From NCBI GenBank assembly GCA_903933115.1, contig CAIZIT010000005.1:55788-119787 (forward strand): a DNA stretch of 64,000 nt, given 5' to 3'. This document shows, one piece after another, positions 27,831 through 36,403 of this stretch. The DNA is from an uncultured Burkholderiales bacterium (lineage in GTDB: Bacteria; Pseudomonadota; Gammaproteobacteria; Burkholderiales; Burkholderiaceae_C). The notes below the pieces were generated by a model, which ran no database searches, was not told the DNA's origin, and saw nothing but the letters and a program-made list of their open reading frames with translations. The number at the start of each line of letters is the position of its first letter. Position 1 is the first letter of the stretch. A program made the position numbers and the translations under genes.

Positions 27831-28802
27831 ATGATTATAAAACCTCTCCCCATCAATTTCAAAACACTGGATCTGAATTTGCTCCGTGTATTTGATGTCA
27901 TCATGTCTGAACAAAGCCTCACACGGGCGGCCCACCGACTGGCGCTGACCCAGCCTGCCGTGAGCAATGCCCTTCGCCGACTGAGAGAGCATTTGGGTGA
28001 TGAGTTGTTGGTACGCACAGGGCCTCGCCTCGTCCCCACCTCTCATGCGAAATGGTTGTGGCCTCAAATCCGAGAGGCCCTCAATCAACTCGAAAAGGCC
28101 ATCAGCCCAGACCCCTTTGACCCCGGGGTGAGCACGACCCCTTTCATTGTGGCGATGGCGGATGCGACGGCGGCCGAGCTCATCCCCGCCTTGTCCAAGA
28201 TCTTTGAAGGTGAGGCCCCCAATGCAAGCCTACGCGTCATCCCCTTGACCACCCGAGACCCCCGAAAGCTGTTGATGGAGAACGCGGCACATGTGGCCGT
28301 TGGACACTTCCCCGCGGCCTTGGCAGATCTCACCGCCAAGGCCCAATCGGATGACTTGGTGATGTTTGACCATTTGCGTCTATTTGAAGGAGAGTATGTT
28401 TGCGTCATGCGCCGCGATCACCCCTTGAGCAAGTCTGAGTTGACGCTTGAAGCCTTTTGCCAAGCCAGGCATATGTTGGTGAGCTTTTCTGGCAGGCCCT
28501 TTGGATTCGTGGACCAAGCACTTGCAGCACTGGGGCGACAGCGAAAAGTGGCGGTGACCGTCAATCAATTCGCAACGGCGGGCCGTGTCGTGCTCAACTC
28601 CGACTTGCTCACGGTATTGCCGAAACACTTCGTGCGCGTTGCAGGACTTGCCGAACAACTTTGCATCAAGCCCATCCCCTTAAAGCTCCAACCGGTTCAT
28701 GTGGACTTGCTATGGTACAAACAAGCACTCTCCTCCGAAGCCCATGAATGGTTGCGTTCTGTCTTGGTGCGATCGGCCAAAAATGTATTGGACGCTTTCT
28801 AA
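27831..28802 (+). CDS. LysR-type transcriptional regulator
   Basis: The protein (323 aa) has an N-terminal winged helix (about 13-72: LDLNLLRVFDVIMSEQSLTRAAHRLALTQPAVSNALRRLR split by the recognition helix). A periplasmic-binding-like effector domain (about 100-300) follows. The close spacing FKTLDLNLLRVFD and SLTRAA..LTQPAVSNAL resemble NodD/NahR-branch regulators. The inducer is unknown. LysR proteins often control the divergent neighbour, here a two-helix membrane protein. A short GGA is the only ribosome-site-like sequence before the ATG. Confidence 0.88.
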   Translation: MIIKPLPINFKTLDLNLLRVFDVIMSEQSLTRAAHRLALTQPAVSNALRRLREHLGDELLVRTGPRLVPTSHAKWLWPQIREALNQLEKAISPDPFDPGVSTTPFIVAMADATAAELIPALSKIFEGEAPNASLRVIPLTTRDPRKLLMENAAHVAVGHFPAALADLTAKAQSDDLVMFDHLRLFEGEYVCVMRRDHPLSKSELTLEAFCQARHMLVSFSGRPFGFVDQALAALGRQRKVAVTVNQFATAGRVVLNSDLLTVLPKHFVRVAGLAEQLCIKPIPLKLQPVHVDLLWYKQALSSEAHEWLRSVLVRSAKNVLDAF

Positions 28803-28829
28803 ATAGCGCTTGAGCCCCAGGACATGGGC

Positions 28830-30017
28830 CTAGCGACTTTCAGGTCTCAAGTCCTCACCGTCCATGCGCTGAAGAGGTGAGTAGCCCCAAATGACCCCAC
28901 CCCCCAAACACTCCTCACCACTGTACAACACGACCGACTGCCCAGGGGTCACGGCCCACTGTGCTTGCTCGAACGTCAAACCCATCTCTTTCGAGTTGAG
29001 GGCCGTGATGCGACATGGCGCGTCGAGTTGGCGGTACCTTGTCTTTGCCGTTAAGGGTTGTGAGAAATGAGGCGGCTCCTCCCCGTTCGTCCAACTGAGG
29101 TCTTGAGCCGTCAGCGCATGAGATAAAAGCGCTGGATGATCATGACCTTGAACCGCCACCAAGGTGTTTCGCCTCATGTCTTTGTAAGCCACAAACCAAG
29201 GCTCGTGGTGATCGTTCAACTTCTCCTTTGAAGCGGGCGCTTTCACTGAAGACTTGACGGAAGCCTTCACCCCGCCAATGCCCAAGCCCTGACGTTGGCC
29301 TAAAGTGTAAAAACTCAAACCCACATGCTGACCAATGGTTTGGTTCAACTCATTTTTGATGGGGCCAGGTTTGGAGGCGATGTATTGATTCAAAAACGCT
29401 CGAAAAGGCCGCTCACCAATAAAACAAATTCCGGTTGAATCTTTCTTCTTCGCATTGGGCAGACCCACCTCTTCTGCCAAGGCTCTCAACTGTGTTTTTC
29501 TCATCTCCCCGACGGGAAACAAGGTCTTGCTCAATTGCTTTTGGTGCAATCGATGCAAAAAGTAACTCTGATCTTTGTCCGCATCGACCCCTTTTAAGAG
29601 CTTGTAGCCCGAAGGTGTGTCCAACACCCGGGCATAATGCCCTGTCGCAATTTTTTCAGCGCCCAAGCGCATCGCATGGTCCAAAAAAGCTTTGAATTTG
29701 ATCTCTGCGTTGCACAAGATATCGGGGTTGGGTGTTCTTCCCGCTTTGTATTCTTGTAAAAAAGCCGCAAAGACACGGTCTTTGTAATCGGCAGAAAAGT
29801 TCACATGCTCAATCTCGATGCCCAAAACATCAGCCACCGCCACCGCATCCACAAAGTCTTCATTGGATGAGCAATACTCGTCGTTGTCATCATCCTCCCA
29901 ATTCTTCATGAAAATGGCATGCACTTCATGACCTTGCTTTTTGAGCAAGTAAGCCGCCACCGCAGAGTCAACCCCTCCACTCAAACCCACAACGACTCTG
30001 CTTAAGGTTGGCGTCAT
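28830..30017 (-). CDS. mnmA: tRNA-specific 2-thiouridylase
   Basis: MnmA thiolates U34 of Lys, Glu and Gln tRNAs using ATP and a sulfur relay. The PP-loop SGGVDSAV (13-20) and both catalytic cysteines (Cys102 in [11 protein letters not shown]; Cys198 in [12 protein letters not shown]) are present. It is 395 aa, with a short Lys/Ser-rich insert near 265 ([17 protein letters not shown]). mnmG and mnmE, which act on the same wobble base, lie elsewhere in this window. Confidence 0.96.
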   Translation of the reverse strand: MTPTLSRVVVGLSGGVDSAVAAYLLKKQGHEVHAIFMKNWEDDDNDEYCSSNEDFVDAVAVADVLGIEIEHVNFSADYKDRVFAAFLQEYKAGRTPNPDILCNAEIKFKAFLDHAMRLGAEKIATGHYARVLDTPSGYKLLKGVDADKDQSYFLHRLHQKQLSKTLFPVGEMRKTQLRALAEEVGLPNAKKKDSTGICFIGERPFRAFLNQYIASKPGPIKNELNQTIGQHVGLSFYTLGQRQGLGIGGVKASVKSSVKAPASKEKLNDHHEPWFVAYKDMRRNTLVAVQGHDHPALLSHALTAQDLSWTNGEEPPHFSQPLTAKTRYRQLDAPCRITALNSKEMGLTFEQAQWAVTPGQSVVLYSGEECLGGGVIWGYSPLQRMDGEDLRPESR

Positions 30018-30062
30018 GTCTTAAAAGTCGTTTTGTCCATCAGGCTCAAAAATAAGAATGGG

Positions 30063-31259
30063 TCAGTTTGCAAAAGCTGCAATGCCTGTTTGCGCTCTGC
30101 CCAGGATCAAAGCATGCACATCGTGCGTGCCCTCATAGGTGTTGACCACCTCCAGGTTGACCAAGTGTCTTGCAACGCCAAACTCGTCGCTGATGCCGTT
30201 GCCACCCATCATGTCCCTGGCCAAACGCGCAACGTCCAAAGACTTTCCGCAAGAGTTTCTCTTGAGCAAAGACGTCAACTCCACGCAGGCCATGCCTTCA
30301 TCCTTCATGCGTCCAAGCCTTAAACAGCCTTGCAGACCCAGAGCGATTTCTGTCTGCATATCGGCCAATTTCTTTTGAATCAACTGATTGGCCGCCAAGG
30401 GTCTACCAAACTGCTGACGATCCATGGTGTATTGGCGACTGGCATGCCAACAAAACTCCGCCGCCCCCAAAGCGCCCCATGCAATGCCATAACGCGCGCT
30501 GTTCAAGCAAGTGAAGGGACCTTTGAGACCCGTGATCTCTGGAAACGCGTTCTCTTCTGGCACAAAGACCGAGTCCATCACGATTTCACCCGTGATGGAG
30601 GCTCTCAGACCCACCTTGCCGTGAATCGCTGGAGCACTCAAGCCCTTCATGCCCTTTTCTAAAATAAAGCCTCTGATGGGGCCGACTTGCCCGCCTTCAC
30701 TGACCTCTTTGGCCCAGACCACAAACACATCGGCGATGGGACTGTTGGAGATCCACATCTTGCTGCCCCGCAATTGGTAACCCCCGGCGACACGCTGTGC
30801 TCGAGTGGCCATGCTGCCAGGATCCGAACCATGATCGGGCTCCGTCAATCCAAAGCAACCGATGCTTTGTCCGCTGGCCAAGTTGGGCAAGTATTTCTCT
30901 TTTTGGGCTTGAGTGCCAAACTCAAAAATGGGCAACATCACCAAAGAAGACTGCACACTCATCATGGAGCGGTATCCGGAGTCCACGCGCTCGACCTCTC
31001 TGGCAATCAAGCCGTAATCCACATAGCCCAATCCAGGGCCCCCAAACTCTTGCGGAATGGTGGGACCCAAAAGTCCAAGCTCTCCCATCTCCCTGAAAAT
31101 CGAGATGTCTGTTTTCTCATTTCTAAAGGCTTCCAAAACACGTGGGGCTAATTTCTTTTGGCAATACTCTTGAGCGGCCTTTTGAATCATTCGCTCTTCC
31201 TCGGTGAGCTGCTCATCCAATAAAAAAGGATCTTGCCATTGAAAACTTGCTCGTGTCAT
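30063..31259 (-). CDS. gcdH: Glutaryl-CoA dehydrogenase
   Basis: An FAD-dependent acyl-CoA dehydrogenase (398 aa) that oxidises and decarboxylates glutaryl-CoA to crotonyl-CoA in lysine/tryptophan and glutarate breakdown. FAD/substrate motifs [16 protein letters not shown] and [18 protein letters not shown] are present. The catalytic Glu lies in [18 protein letters not shown], the sequence that separates GCDH from other family members. The start at 31259 has GGAG 6 nt upstream; a longer frame to 31307 lacks a ribosome site. No CoA-transferase or LysR neighbour of the usual gcd cluster is adjacent. Confidence 0.93.
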   Translation of the reverse strand: MTRASFQWQDPFLLDEQLTEEERMIQKAAQEYCQKKLAPRVLEAFRNEKTDISIFREMGELGLLGPTIPQEFGGPGLGYVDYGLIAREVERVDSGYRSMMSVQSSLVMLPIFEFGTQAQKEKYLPNLASGQSIGCFGLTEPDHGSDPGSMATRAQRVAGGYQLRGSKMWISNSPIADVFVVWAKEVSEGGQVGPIRGFILEKGMKGLSAPAIHGKVGLRASITGEIVMDSVFVPEENAFPEITGLKGPFTCLNSARYGIAWGALGAAEFCWHASRQYTMDRQQFGRPLAANQLIQKKLADMQTEIALGLQGCLRLGRMKDEGMACVELTSLLKRNSCGKSLDVARLARDMMGGNGISDEFGVARHLVNLEVVNTYEGTHDVHALILGRAQTGIAAFAN

Positions 31260-31365
31260 TGTGTTCTCCAATTGGTAAATGAAAGAAAGAACGCGTACGT
31301 TCCACATCTTTGTAGTGCTTGTCTTGCAAAAGCAGACAGTTTAATACAGTTAAGCCAACTTGTTG

Positions 31366-31770
31366 TCACGACTCCACAATGCCCCGACTTGACTTCAAAA
31401 TGGATCTTTGTTTTTTTTGATTCAAGCGCTTTTCAATGGCCGACCTTTTGGGCCGCGTTGCCCGTCTCTTTTTGATGTCCTTTGAAAAGGCAGCAATCAG
31501 CTCATAAAGCCTAGACCAGGCCAGCATTTTGTTCATTTCTAGACTCCTGCTGTCTTGCACCTTCATGACGAGCACACCCGCTTTGTTGATTCTGGAGTCC
31601 TCTGAGGACAAAAGTCGGTTTTTAACCGATTCGCTGAGGCTGGAGGCCGGGATGTCGAACCTCAAATGCACAGCACTGGAAACTTTGTTGACATGCTGCC
31701 CCCCAGCGCCTTGAGCTCGAATGGCGGTCATCTTCACCTCCGACTCCCTCAGTTCTATTTCTTGGGTCAT
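31366..31770 (-). CDS. arfB: Alternative ribosome-rescue factor B
   Basis: ArfB (YaeJ) releases peptides from ribosomes stalled on non-stop mRNA. The release-factor GGQ (23-25) lies in IRAQGAGGQHVNKVSSAVHL. The basic tail that threads the empty mRNA channel (KKRRATRPKRSAIEKRLNQK) is complete. The protein has 134 aa from ATG at 31770; an upstream ATG at 31779 is possible. Confidence 0.94.
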   Translation of the reverse strand: MTQEIELRESEVKMTAIRAQGAGGQHVNKVSSAVHLRFDIPASSLSESVKNRLLSSEDSRINKAGVLVMKVQDSRSLEMNKMLAWSRLYELIAAFSKDIKKRRATRPKRSAIEKRLNQKKQRSILKSSRGIVES

Positions 31771-31829
31771 GTTAGGCATTCGTGGCGTTGAGGAGTACAC
31801 TGGTCTTTTCACACACTCAGGACTCTATC

Positions 31830-31970
31830 ATGGCCAAAGGTCAACAAAGAAAAAACAAAGAAAGCAAAAAGCCTAAAAAAGACCTCTCTGCACCCAAGCC
31901 TGTCAGTGTCGAAGCCACGAAGTCCATGCTCTCGACGACGATCATGAGCAAGGGCAAGCTGAAGAAATAA
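31830..31970 (+). CDS. Small lysine-rich protein, unknown function
   Basis: A 46-residue, very basic protein beginning MAKGQQRKNKESKKPKKDL and ending SKGKLKK, with an SVEATKSMLSTTIM middle. Its composition suggests nucleic-acid or ribosome contact. Small MAKGQQR.N.E.KKPK proteins recur in Burkholderiales as I recall, and I know of no function. It is divergent from arfB with 59 bp between them, which may mean a shared regulatory region. No strong ribosome site is visible. Confidence 0.68.
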   Translation: MAKGQQRKNKESKKPKKDLSAPKPVSVEATKSMLSTTIMSKGKLKK

Positions 31971-32049
31971 CGCTGCTCCCTGGGCCTTTCCACGGCACGT
32001 TTTGTTGATCGATAATCCCCCTCACACGTACTGACATCCCTTCTTTCTC

Positions 32050-32475
32050 ATGCGAATTTGGCAAAAACCCATCTCCCTTGAACTCTTGAACACCCTGAAC
32101 GCAGGCAGTGCCGCCCATCACATGGGACTGGAGTTCACCGAACTGGGAGATGACTTCATCCAGGCAAGGCTCCATGTGGAGAAAAAAACCATGCAACCCT
32201 TTGGCCGATTGCACGGTGGCGTGAGTGTCTTGATGGCAGAAACGCTCGGCTCATGTGGGGCCTATTACGCCTGTGAGCCGCATTGCCATACCTTGGGCAT
32301 GGAGATCAATGCCAACCACATCAAGGGCGTGAGCAGTGGTTATGTTCACGGTACTGCACGTGCCTTTCACCGAGGCCGAACGACCCATGTTTGGGGCATT
32401 GAGCTTCATAACGATGCTCAAGAGTTGATTTGCATCTCCAGGATCACCATGGCAATCGTTGCGAATCGCGTCTAA
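32050..32475 (+). CDS. Hotdog-fold acyl-CoA thioesterase, PaaI/EntH-like
   Basis: The protein (141 aa) has the hotdog helix with catalytic Glu in RLHGGVSVLMAETLGSCGA, preceded by the IQARLHVEKKTMQPFG strand. The order matches the YbdB/MenI group, which hydrolyses aryl- or acyl-CoA/ACP thioesters. The natural substrate is unknown. It follows the small basic protein by 79 bp and converges on the cobalamin adenosyltransferase. Confidence 0.87.
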   Translation: MRIWQKPISLELLNTLNAGSAAHHMGLEFTELGDDFIQARLHVEKKTMQPFGRLHGGVSVLMAETLGSCGAYYACEPHCHTLGMEINANHIKGVSSGYVHGTARAFHRGRTTHVWGIELHNDAQELICISRITMAIVANRV

Positions 32476-32526
32476 GTCCTTTAAGAGAATGGCCTCTTCC
32501 TCTTCACGATACCCAACGCTCGGTCA

Positions 32527-33093
32527 CTAAGCTTTGTTCAACTGGGCCAAACGCTCACTGTTCCAATACACATCCGAGCAAGCTTGATCTTGGTTGAGTT
32601 TTCTGGCCAAAATGAACAAGACATCACTCAATCGGTTCAGGTACTTCGTGCCCAGTCCCTCGTAGCCGTCCTCAAGTGTCAAGGTGACAACTGAGCGCTC
32701 TGATCGACGCGCAACAGTTCTGCACACATGCGCCAGACATGAGGCTCTCGTGCCCCCAGGCAAGATGAACTCTTTGAGAGGGGGCAATGCTTTTTGATAA
32801 TTTTGCATCACCTCATCCAATTGCAACAAAGCCGTCTCCTTCAGGAGCGCCATGCCAGGCATGGCGAGCTCACCGCCTAAATTGAAAAGCTCATGTTGGA
32901 TGGTGATCAACAAGTCTCGATCCGTCGCCACCATTTCTTCACAAAGCAACAAGCCGATCATCGAGTTCAACTCGTCGACGTCCCCCATGGCATGAACCCT
33001 CACATGGCTCTTTGAGACCCGTTCATTGTTGCCCAAGCCCGTGATGCCCCCATCCCCTGTTCGAGTGGTGATTTGAGTTAAGCGCAGTCCCAT
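32527..33093 (-). CDS. Cob(I)alamin adenosyltransferase, PduO type
   Basis: The trimeric PduO-type enzyme transfers adenosyl from ATP to cob(I)alamin, giving adenosylcobalamin. The N-terminal ATP site TQITTRTGDGGITGLGNNERVSK and the second motif FILPGGTRASCLAHVCRTVARRSER are intact; 188 aa. The start at 33093 fits family alignments; a longer frame to 33123 exists. It lies 36 bp downstream of parB on the same strand and may be its operon partner. Two B12-dependent metH genes are also in the window. Confidence 0.93.
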   Translation of the reverse strand: MGLRLTQITTRTGDGGITGLGNNERVSKSHVRVHAMGDVDELNSMIGLLLCEEMVATDRDLLITIQHELFNLGGELAMPGMALLKETALLQLDEVMQNYQKALPPLKEFILPGGTRASCLAHVCRTVARRSERSVVTLTLEDGYEGLGTKYLNRLSDVLFILARKLNQDQACSDVYWNSERLAQLNKA

Positions 33094-33129
33094 CTTTGTC
33101 CTGTCTGTGTTGAATTGAACCAAGAGGCC

Positions 33130-34050
33130 TTAGGTGATGGACTTGAGTTTGTCGATCAAACCATTGATTTCTTCGAGCGTTCCAAATTGAATCGCTATCT
33201 CACCCATTTCCTCCATGCGACCATACCTTTTAACGCGTTTTTTAACGCGCACCTCTACCTGTGCGGTCAACAAGTCGGAGAGCTCTTCTTCCACCTTTTT
33301 GATGTCTCGGGACTTTTCTTTCTTGGGCTTGGAGGCCACCAACTGAAACTCGGCGCCAATTTTCTTCACCAATCGCTCGGCCTCTCTGACCGAGAGATGC
33401 TTGGTGGCAATTTGATGGGCAGTCGTGATCTGCGTGGCACGGTCTAAACTCAAAAGAGCTCTCGCGTGGCCCATGTCCAAATCCCCGGCCATCAACAAGG
33501 ATTGAACCGGATCTGCCAAATTCAACAAGCGCAACAAATTAGATGCCGCACTCCTAGATCGTCCAACCGCCTGGGCCGCGTCCTCATGTGTCAAGCCAAA
33601 CTCTTTGACCAGTCGCTGTAAGCCCTGGGCCTCCTCCAAGGGATTCAAATCCTCACGCTGAATGTTCTCAATCAGTGCCATTGCCGCTGCGGCCTCATTG
33701 GGAACATCTCGCACAAGGACAGGCACCTTGTCCAAACCAGCGATTTTTGAAGCCCTAAATCGTCTCTCGCCAGCAATGATTTCATACTTTCCGGCGTTCT
33801 CTCCGTCCCTCAATGGCCTCACCAAAATGGGCTGCATGACCCCTTGCGTTTTGATGCTTTCAGCCAACTCATAAAGCGCACCCTCGTCCATGCGCGTTCT
33901 GGGCTGGTACATGCCAGGCACCATTTGAGCGAGATCCAATTGGCTGGGCGCATCCGAGCCTTGACTCAGCACCAAACCCTCTTCTGGCGCCTTTGGCCCC
34001 AACAAGGACTCCAATCCACGACCCAAACGACTTGCTTTTTTAGTTGCCAT
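33130..34050 (-). CDS. parB: Chromosome-partitioning protein ParB
   Basis: A CTPase clamp that loads at parS and spreads to organise the origin region. The 306-residue protein starts KKASRLGRGLESLLG. It has the ParB/Srx domain (YQPRTRMDEGALYELAESI, the CTP motif GERRFRASKIAGL and NIQREDLNPLEEA). The helix-turn-helix GLTHEDAAQAVGRSRSAASNLLRLL and a C-terminal dimer domain follow. parA lies 73 bp upstream. Three parS sites are 1.6-2.9 kb away in rsmG/mnmG and their flank. Confidence 0.96.
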   Translation of the reverse strand: MATKKASRLGRGLESLLGPKAPEEGLVLSQGSDAPSQLDLAQMVPGMYQPRTRMDEGALYELAESIKTQGVMQPILVRPLRDGENAGKYEIIAGERRFRASKIAGLDKVPVLVRDVPNEAAAAMALIENIQREDLNPLEEAQGLQRLVKEFGLTHEDAAQAVGRSRSAASNLLRLLNLADPVQSLLMAGDLDMGHARALLSLDRATQITTAHQIATKHLSVREAERLVKKIGAEFQLVASKPKKEKSRDIKKVEEELSDLLTAQVEVRVKKRVKRYGRMEEMGEIAIQFGTLEEINGLIDKLKSIT

Positions 34051-34123
34051 GCTTTCACCTTCTCCAGGGATTGACTTTGATCATCCAATACGGCACCAGG
34101 CCGAAATAATACTAAATAATTAA

Positions 34124-34924
34124 TTATGGGTTTTTAGAAATTCGCTCAACCATTTCTTGGGCAAACGTGACGAAGGCCAAACTGCCCTTGGCATTGGGGT
34201 CGTAGACCACACCAGGCAAACCAAAACTGGGGGCTTCCGCCAGACGCACATTCCTGGGGATCACGGCGTTGAACACTTTGTCACCAAAGTGGGCCTTCAA
34301 CTGATCACTCACCTGAACTTGTAAACTCACTCGGGGATCAAACATCACACGCAGCAGGCCAATGATTTTCAAAGATCGGTTCAAGTTGGCATGCACTTGC
34401 TTGATCGTATTGACCAAATCGGTCAACCCTTCAAGGGCGAAATATTCGCATTGCATGGGAACGATCACACCATTGGCCGAACACAAACCGTTCAGTGTGA
34501 GCAAAGACAATGAAGGAGGACAATCGATCAAGACAAAGTCATAGTCCAAGTCCACCTGATCAAGAGCCTCTTTCAAACGCTTTTCTCGGTTGGGCATCCC
34601 AACGAGTTCCAACTCTGCACCGGCCAACTCACGACTCGCGCCGAGAACATCATACGTGGGATGAAGCTTGTGATTCGCCTGCTCGCCCCAATTGCTGGTC
34701 ACTTTGGCGCTCTTGATCGAGGCGCCCTCGATCAAGACCTCATAAACACTCAACTCCAACTCTCGCTTGTCTATTCCAGAGCCCATGGTGGCGTTGCCCT
34801 GGGGATCCAAATCCACCATCAACACCCGTTGCCCAAGTGCGGCCAACCCAGCACACAAATTCACCGTGGTTGTGGTCTTGCCCACACCACCTTTTTGATT
34901 TGCCACACAAAAAATATGCGCCAT
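34124..34924 (-). CDS. parA: Chromosome-partitioning ATPase ParA
   Basis: A deviant Walker-type ATPase (266 aa) that moves ParB-parS complexes over the nucleoid. The deviant Walker A KGGVGKTTTT (11-20) sits at the N-terminus after AHIFCVANQ, with LDPQGNATMGSG, and Walker B FVLIDCPPSL. There is no N-terminal helix-turn-helix, as expected for a chromosomal ParA. It is read in the order lysE-parA-parB with 14 bp between lysE and parA. The frame extends upstream into lysE but the ATG at 34924 is the family start. Confidence 0.96.
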   Translation of the reverse strand: MAHIFCVANQKGGVGKTTTTVNLCAGLAALGQRVLMVDLDPQGNATMGSGIDKRELELSVYEVLIEGASIKSAKVTSNWGEQANHKLHPTYDVLGASRELAGAELELVGMPNREKRLKEALDQVDLDYDFVLIDCPPSLSLLTLNGLCSANGVIVPMQCEYFALEGLTDLVNTIKQVHANLNRSLKIIGLLRVMFDPRVSLQVQVSDQLKAHFGDKVFNAVIPRNVRLAEAPSFGLPGVVYDPNAKGSLAFVTFAQEMVERISKNP

Positions 34925-34938
34925 TTTTTTCTTTCTTC

Positions 34939-35565
34939 TTATGAAAAAGCCAGTCTGATCCCCAACCCAATGAACATCACACCCAGAATTTTTGCCAAAT
35001 AGTTGCTGAACACACCCGTCTCCCCCATCGTCTTTGACAGCATCTTGATCGAGACCAGAAGTACAACGCCGTACAACAAGGTCATGATGGCGATCGTTCC
35101 AGCCAAAACAAACCAAATGTGAAGATCGATGACCTGACCTCTTTCTAAAAACAAGGGGAAAAAAGCCATGTAGAAAATGATCGCCTTAGGATTGAGCAGC
35201 GTGACGGCCACAGACTGCCTAAAGATCCTTTTCATTTTGAACTCTGCCTCCTTGTCTATGCGTTGCCGGTCACGCAACAAACCCAAACCGATATACAGCA
35301 AGTACGCGGCGCCCAAATACTCGATCCATTGGAACAGAACAGGCATTTCTTGAACAATGGTGGCCAAACCGCTCAACGCGAGAACGATCAACACTTGGTC
35401 GCCAAAAGCAATTCCCAAGGTTGACACCATTGCAGCACGCACACCACCTACACGGTAGGCCGCCAAAATTGCCAAGTTTCCCGGTCCAGGCAAAGCCAAA
35501 AACAAAGCCACGGTCACCACAAACGACACATAGTCTTTGATCGGCATGACATCTGAATAAACCAT
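34939..35565 (-). CDS. LysE/RhtB family amino-acid exporter
   Basis: An inner-membrane exporter of 208 aa with about six hydrophobic helices. The motif LALPGPGNLAILAAYRVGGVRAAMVSTLGIAFGDQ is split by the family Gly-rich loop, and VTLLNPKAIIFYMAFFPLF is typical of the RhtB branch. The substrate is unknown, perhaps homoserine/threonine-type amino acids. ATGs at 35565 and 35547 are both possible. Its place between rsmG and parA is characteristic of Comamonadaceae-type origins. A parS site lies just upstream. Confidence 0.88.
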   Translation of the reverse strand: MVYSDVMPIKDYVSFVVTVALFLALPGPGNLAILAAYRVGGVRAAMVSTLGIAFGDQVLIVLALSGLATIVQEMPVLFQWIEYLGAAYLLYIGLGLLRDRQRIDKEAEFKMKRIFRQSVAVTLLNPKAIIFYMAFFPLFLERGQVIDLHIWFVLAGTIAIMTLLYGVVLLVSIKMLSKTMGETGVFSNYLAKILGVMFIGLGIRLAFS

Positions 35566-35657
35566 GGTGAACGGATTTCGTGGGGAGCCCGAGAGTTTAA
35601 CTGCAATGTCTAGGCTTTTACACGCCCTTTTGCCAGTAAATGTGCGTTTTACATGAT

Positions 35658-35673
35658 TGTTTCACGTGAAACC
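35658..35673. promoter_or_regulatory. parS site 1
   Basis: TGTTTCACGTGAAACC matches the universal chromosomal parS palindrome at 15 of 16 positions. It lies between rsmG and lysE. Confidence 0.9.
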
Positions 35674-35693
35674 CTTGGCAAGGAACAAAAGGC

Positions 35694-36350
35694 TCAGCCC
35701 TTTTTCTTCATCCAAACGATATTTCTTGACGCATCCAGGCCAGGAACATGCAAGGGTTCCACGTGAAACACATCCACCACCGACGCCATAGGATTCAATT
35801 CTTGCTCGGTCACCTGCCCCTTCATGGCCATCCAAACCCCTTGAGGCCTTAAGTTCTTTTGCGTCAAACTCACAAAGTCAAACAAAGAAGAAAAAGCTCT
35901 TGATGTGATGACGTCAACCTCAAGGTCGAAGGCTTCAATGCGACGATGATGGGCATGCAGATTCTTCAGACCCAGACTGATGGCAACTTGATTGATGAAC
36001 GCCGCCTTCTTGGCCACAGCATCCACACAATGAACTTCCGCTTGAGGGAACATGATCGACAAAACCACGCCGGGCAAGCCAGCGCCGGAACCCACATCCA
36101 AAATCCGCTCCAACCCCGGGGCCTCGCGCTGCAGACACGGAACCGTTACCAATGAATCCAACAAATGAAGGTTGACAATTTGTGAAAGTTCTTTGTTCGC
36201 CGTAAGGTTATAAACAGCCCCCCACTTTTGTAAGAGCATGGCATATTGGGCCAACTGCTCGAGTTGAACAGGACTCAACGGTACGCCCAAGGCTTGCGCA
36301 CCAGAGGAAAGGACCAAAGAACTCGGACCCAATTGGTTCAGATAAGACAT
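35694..36350 (-). CDS. rsmG: 16S rRNA m7G527 methyltransferase
   Basis: RsmG (GidB) methylates N7 of G527 in 16S rRNA using SAM. The SAM loop RILDVGSGAGLPGVVLSIMFP and VHCVDAVAKKAAF are intact, and VDVITSRAFSSLFDFV contains the substrate motif. It has 218 aa from ATG at 36350; a TTG at 36389 would add 13. mnmG lies 53 bp upstream on the same strand. A second, weaker parS lies within its 3' end. Confidence 0.94.
   Translation of the reverse strand: MSYLNQLGPSSLVLSSGAQALGVPLSPVQLEQLAQYAMLLQKWGAVYNLTANKELSQIVNLHLLDSLVTVPCLQREAPGLERILDVGSGAGLPGVVLSIMFPQAEVHCVDAVAKKAAFINQVAISLGLKNLHAHHRRIEAFDLEVDVITSRAFSSLFDFVSLTQKNLRPQGVWMAMKGQVTEQELNPMASVVDVFHVEPLHVPGLDASRNIVWMKKKG
35755..35770. promoter_or_regulatory. 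parS-like site 2, inside rsmG
   Basis: GGTTCCACGTGAAACA matches the parS palindrome at 14 of 16 positions, with the central CACGTG and right arm perfect. It is in the coding region near the rsmG C-terminus. Confidence 0.7.
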
Positions 36351-36403
36351 AAGATGATCAGAATAAAGGGTTAGATCCTTCGACCCCAAGAGCCGTCAAG
36401 CTC

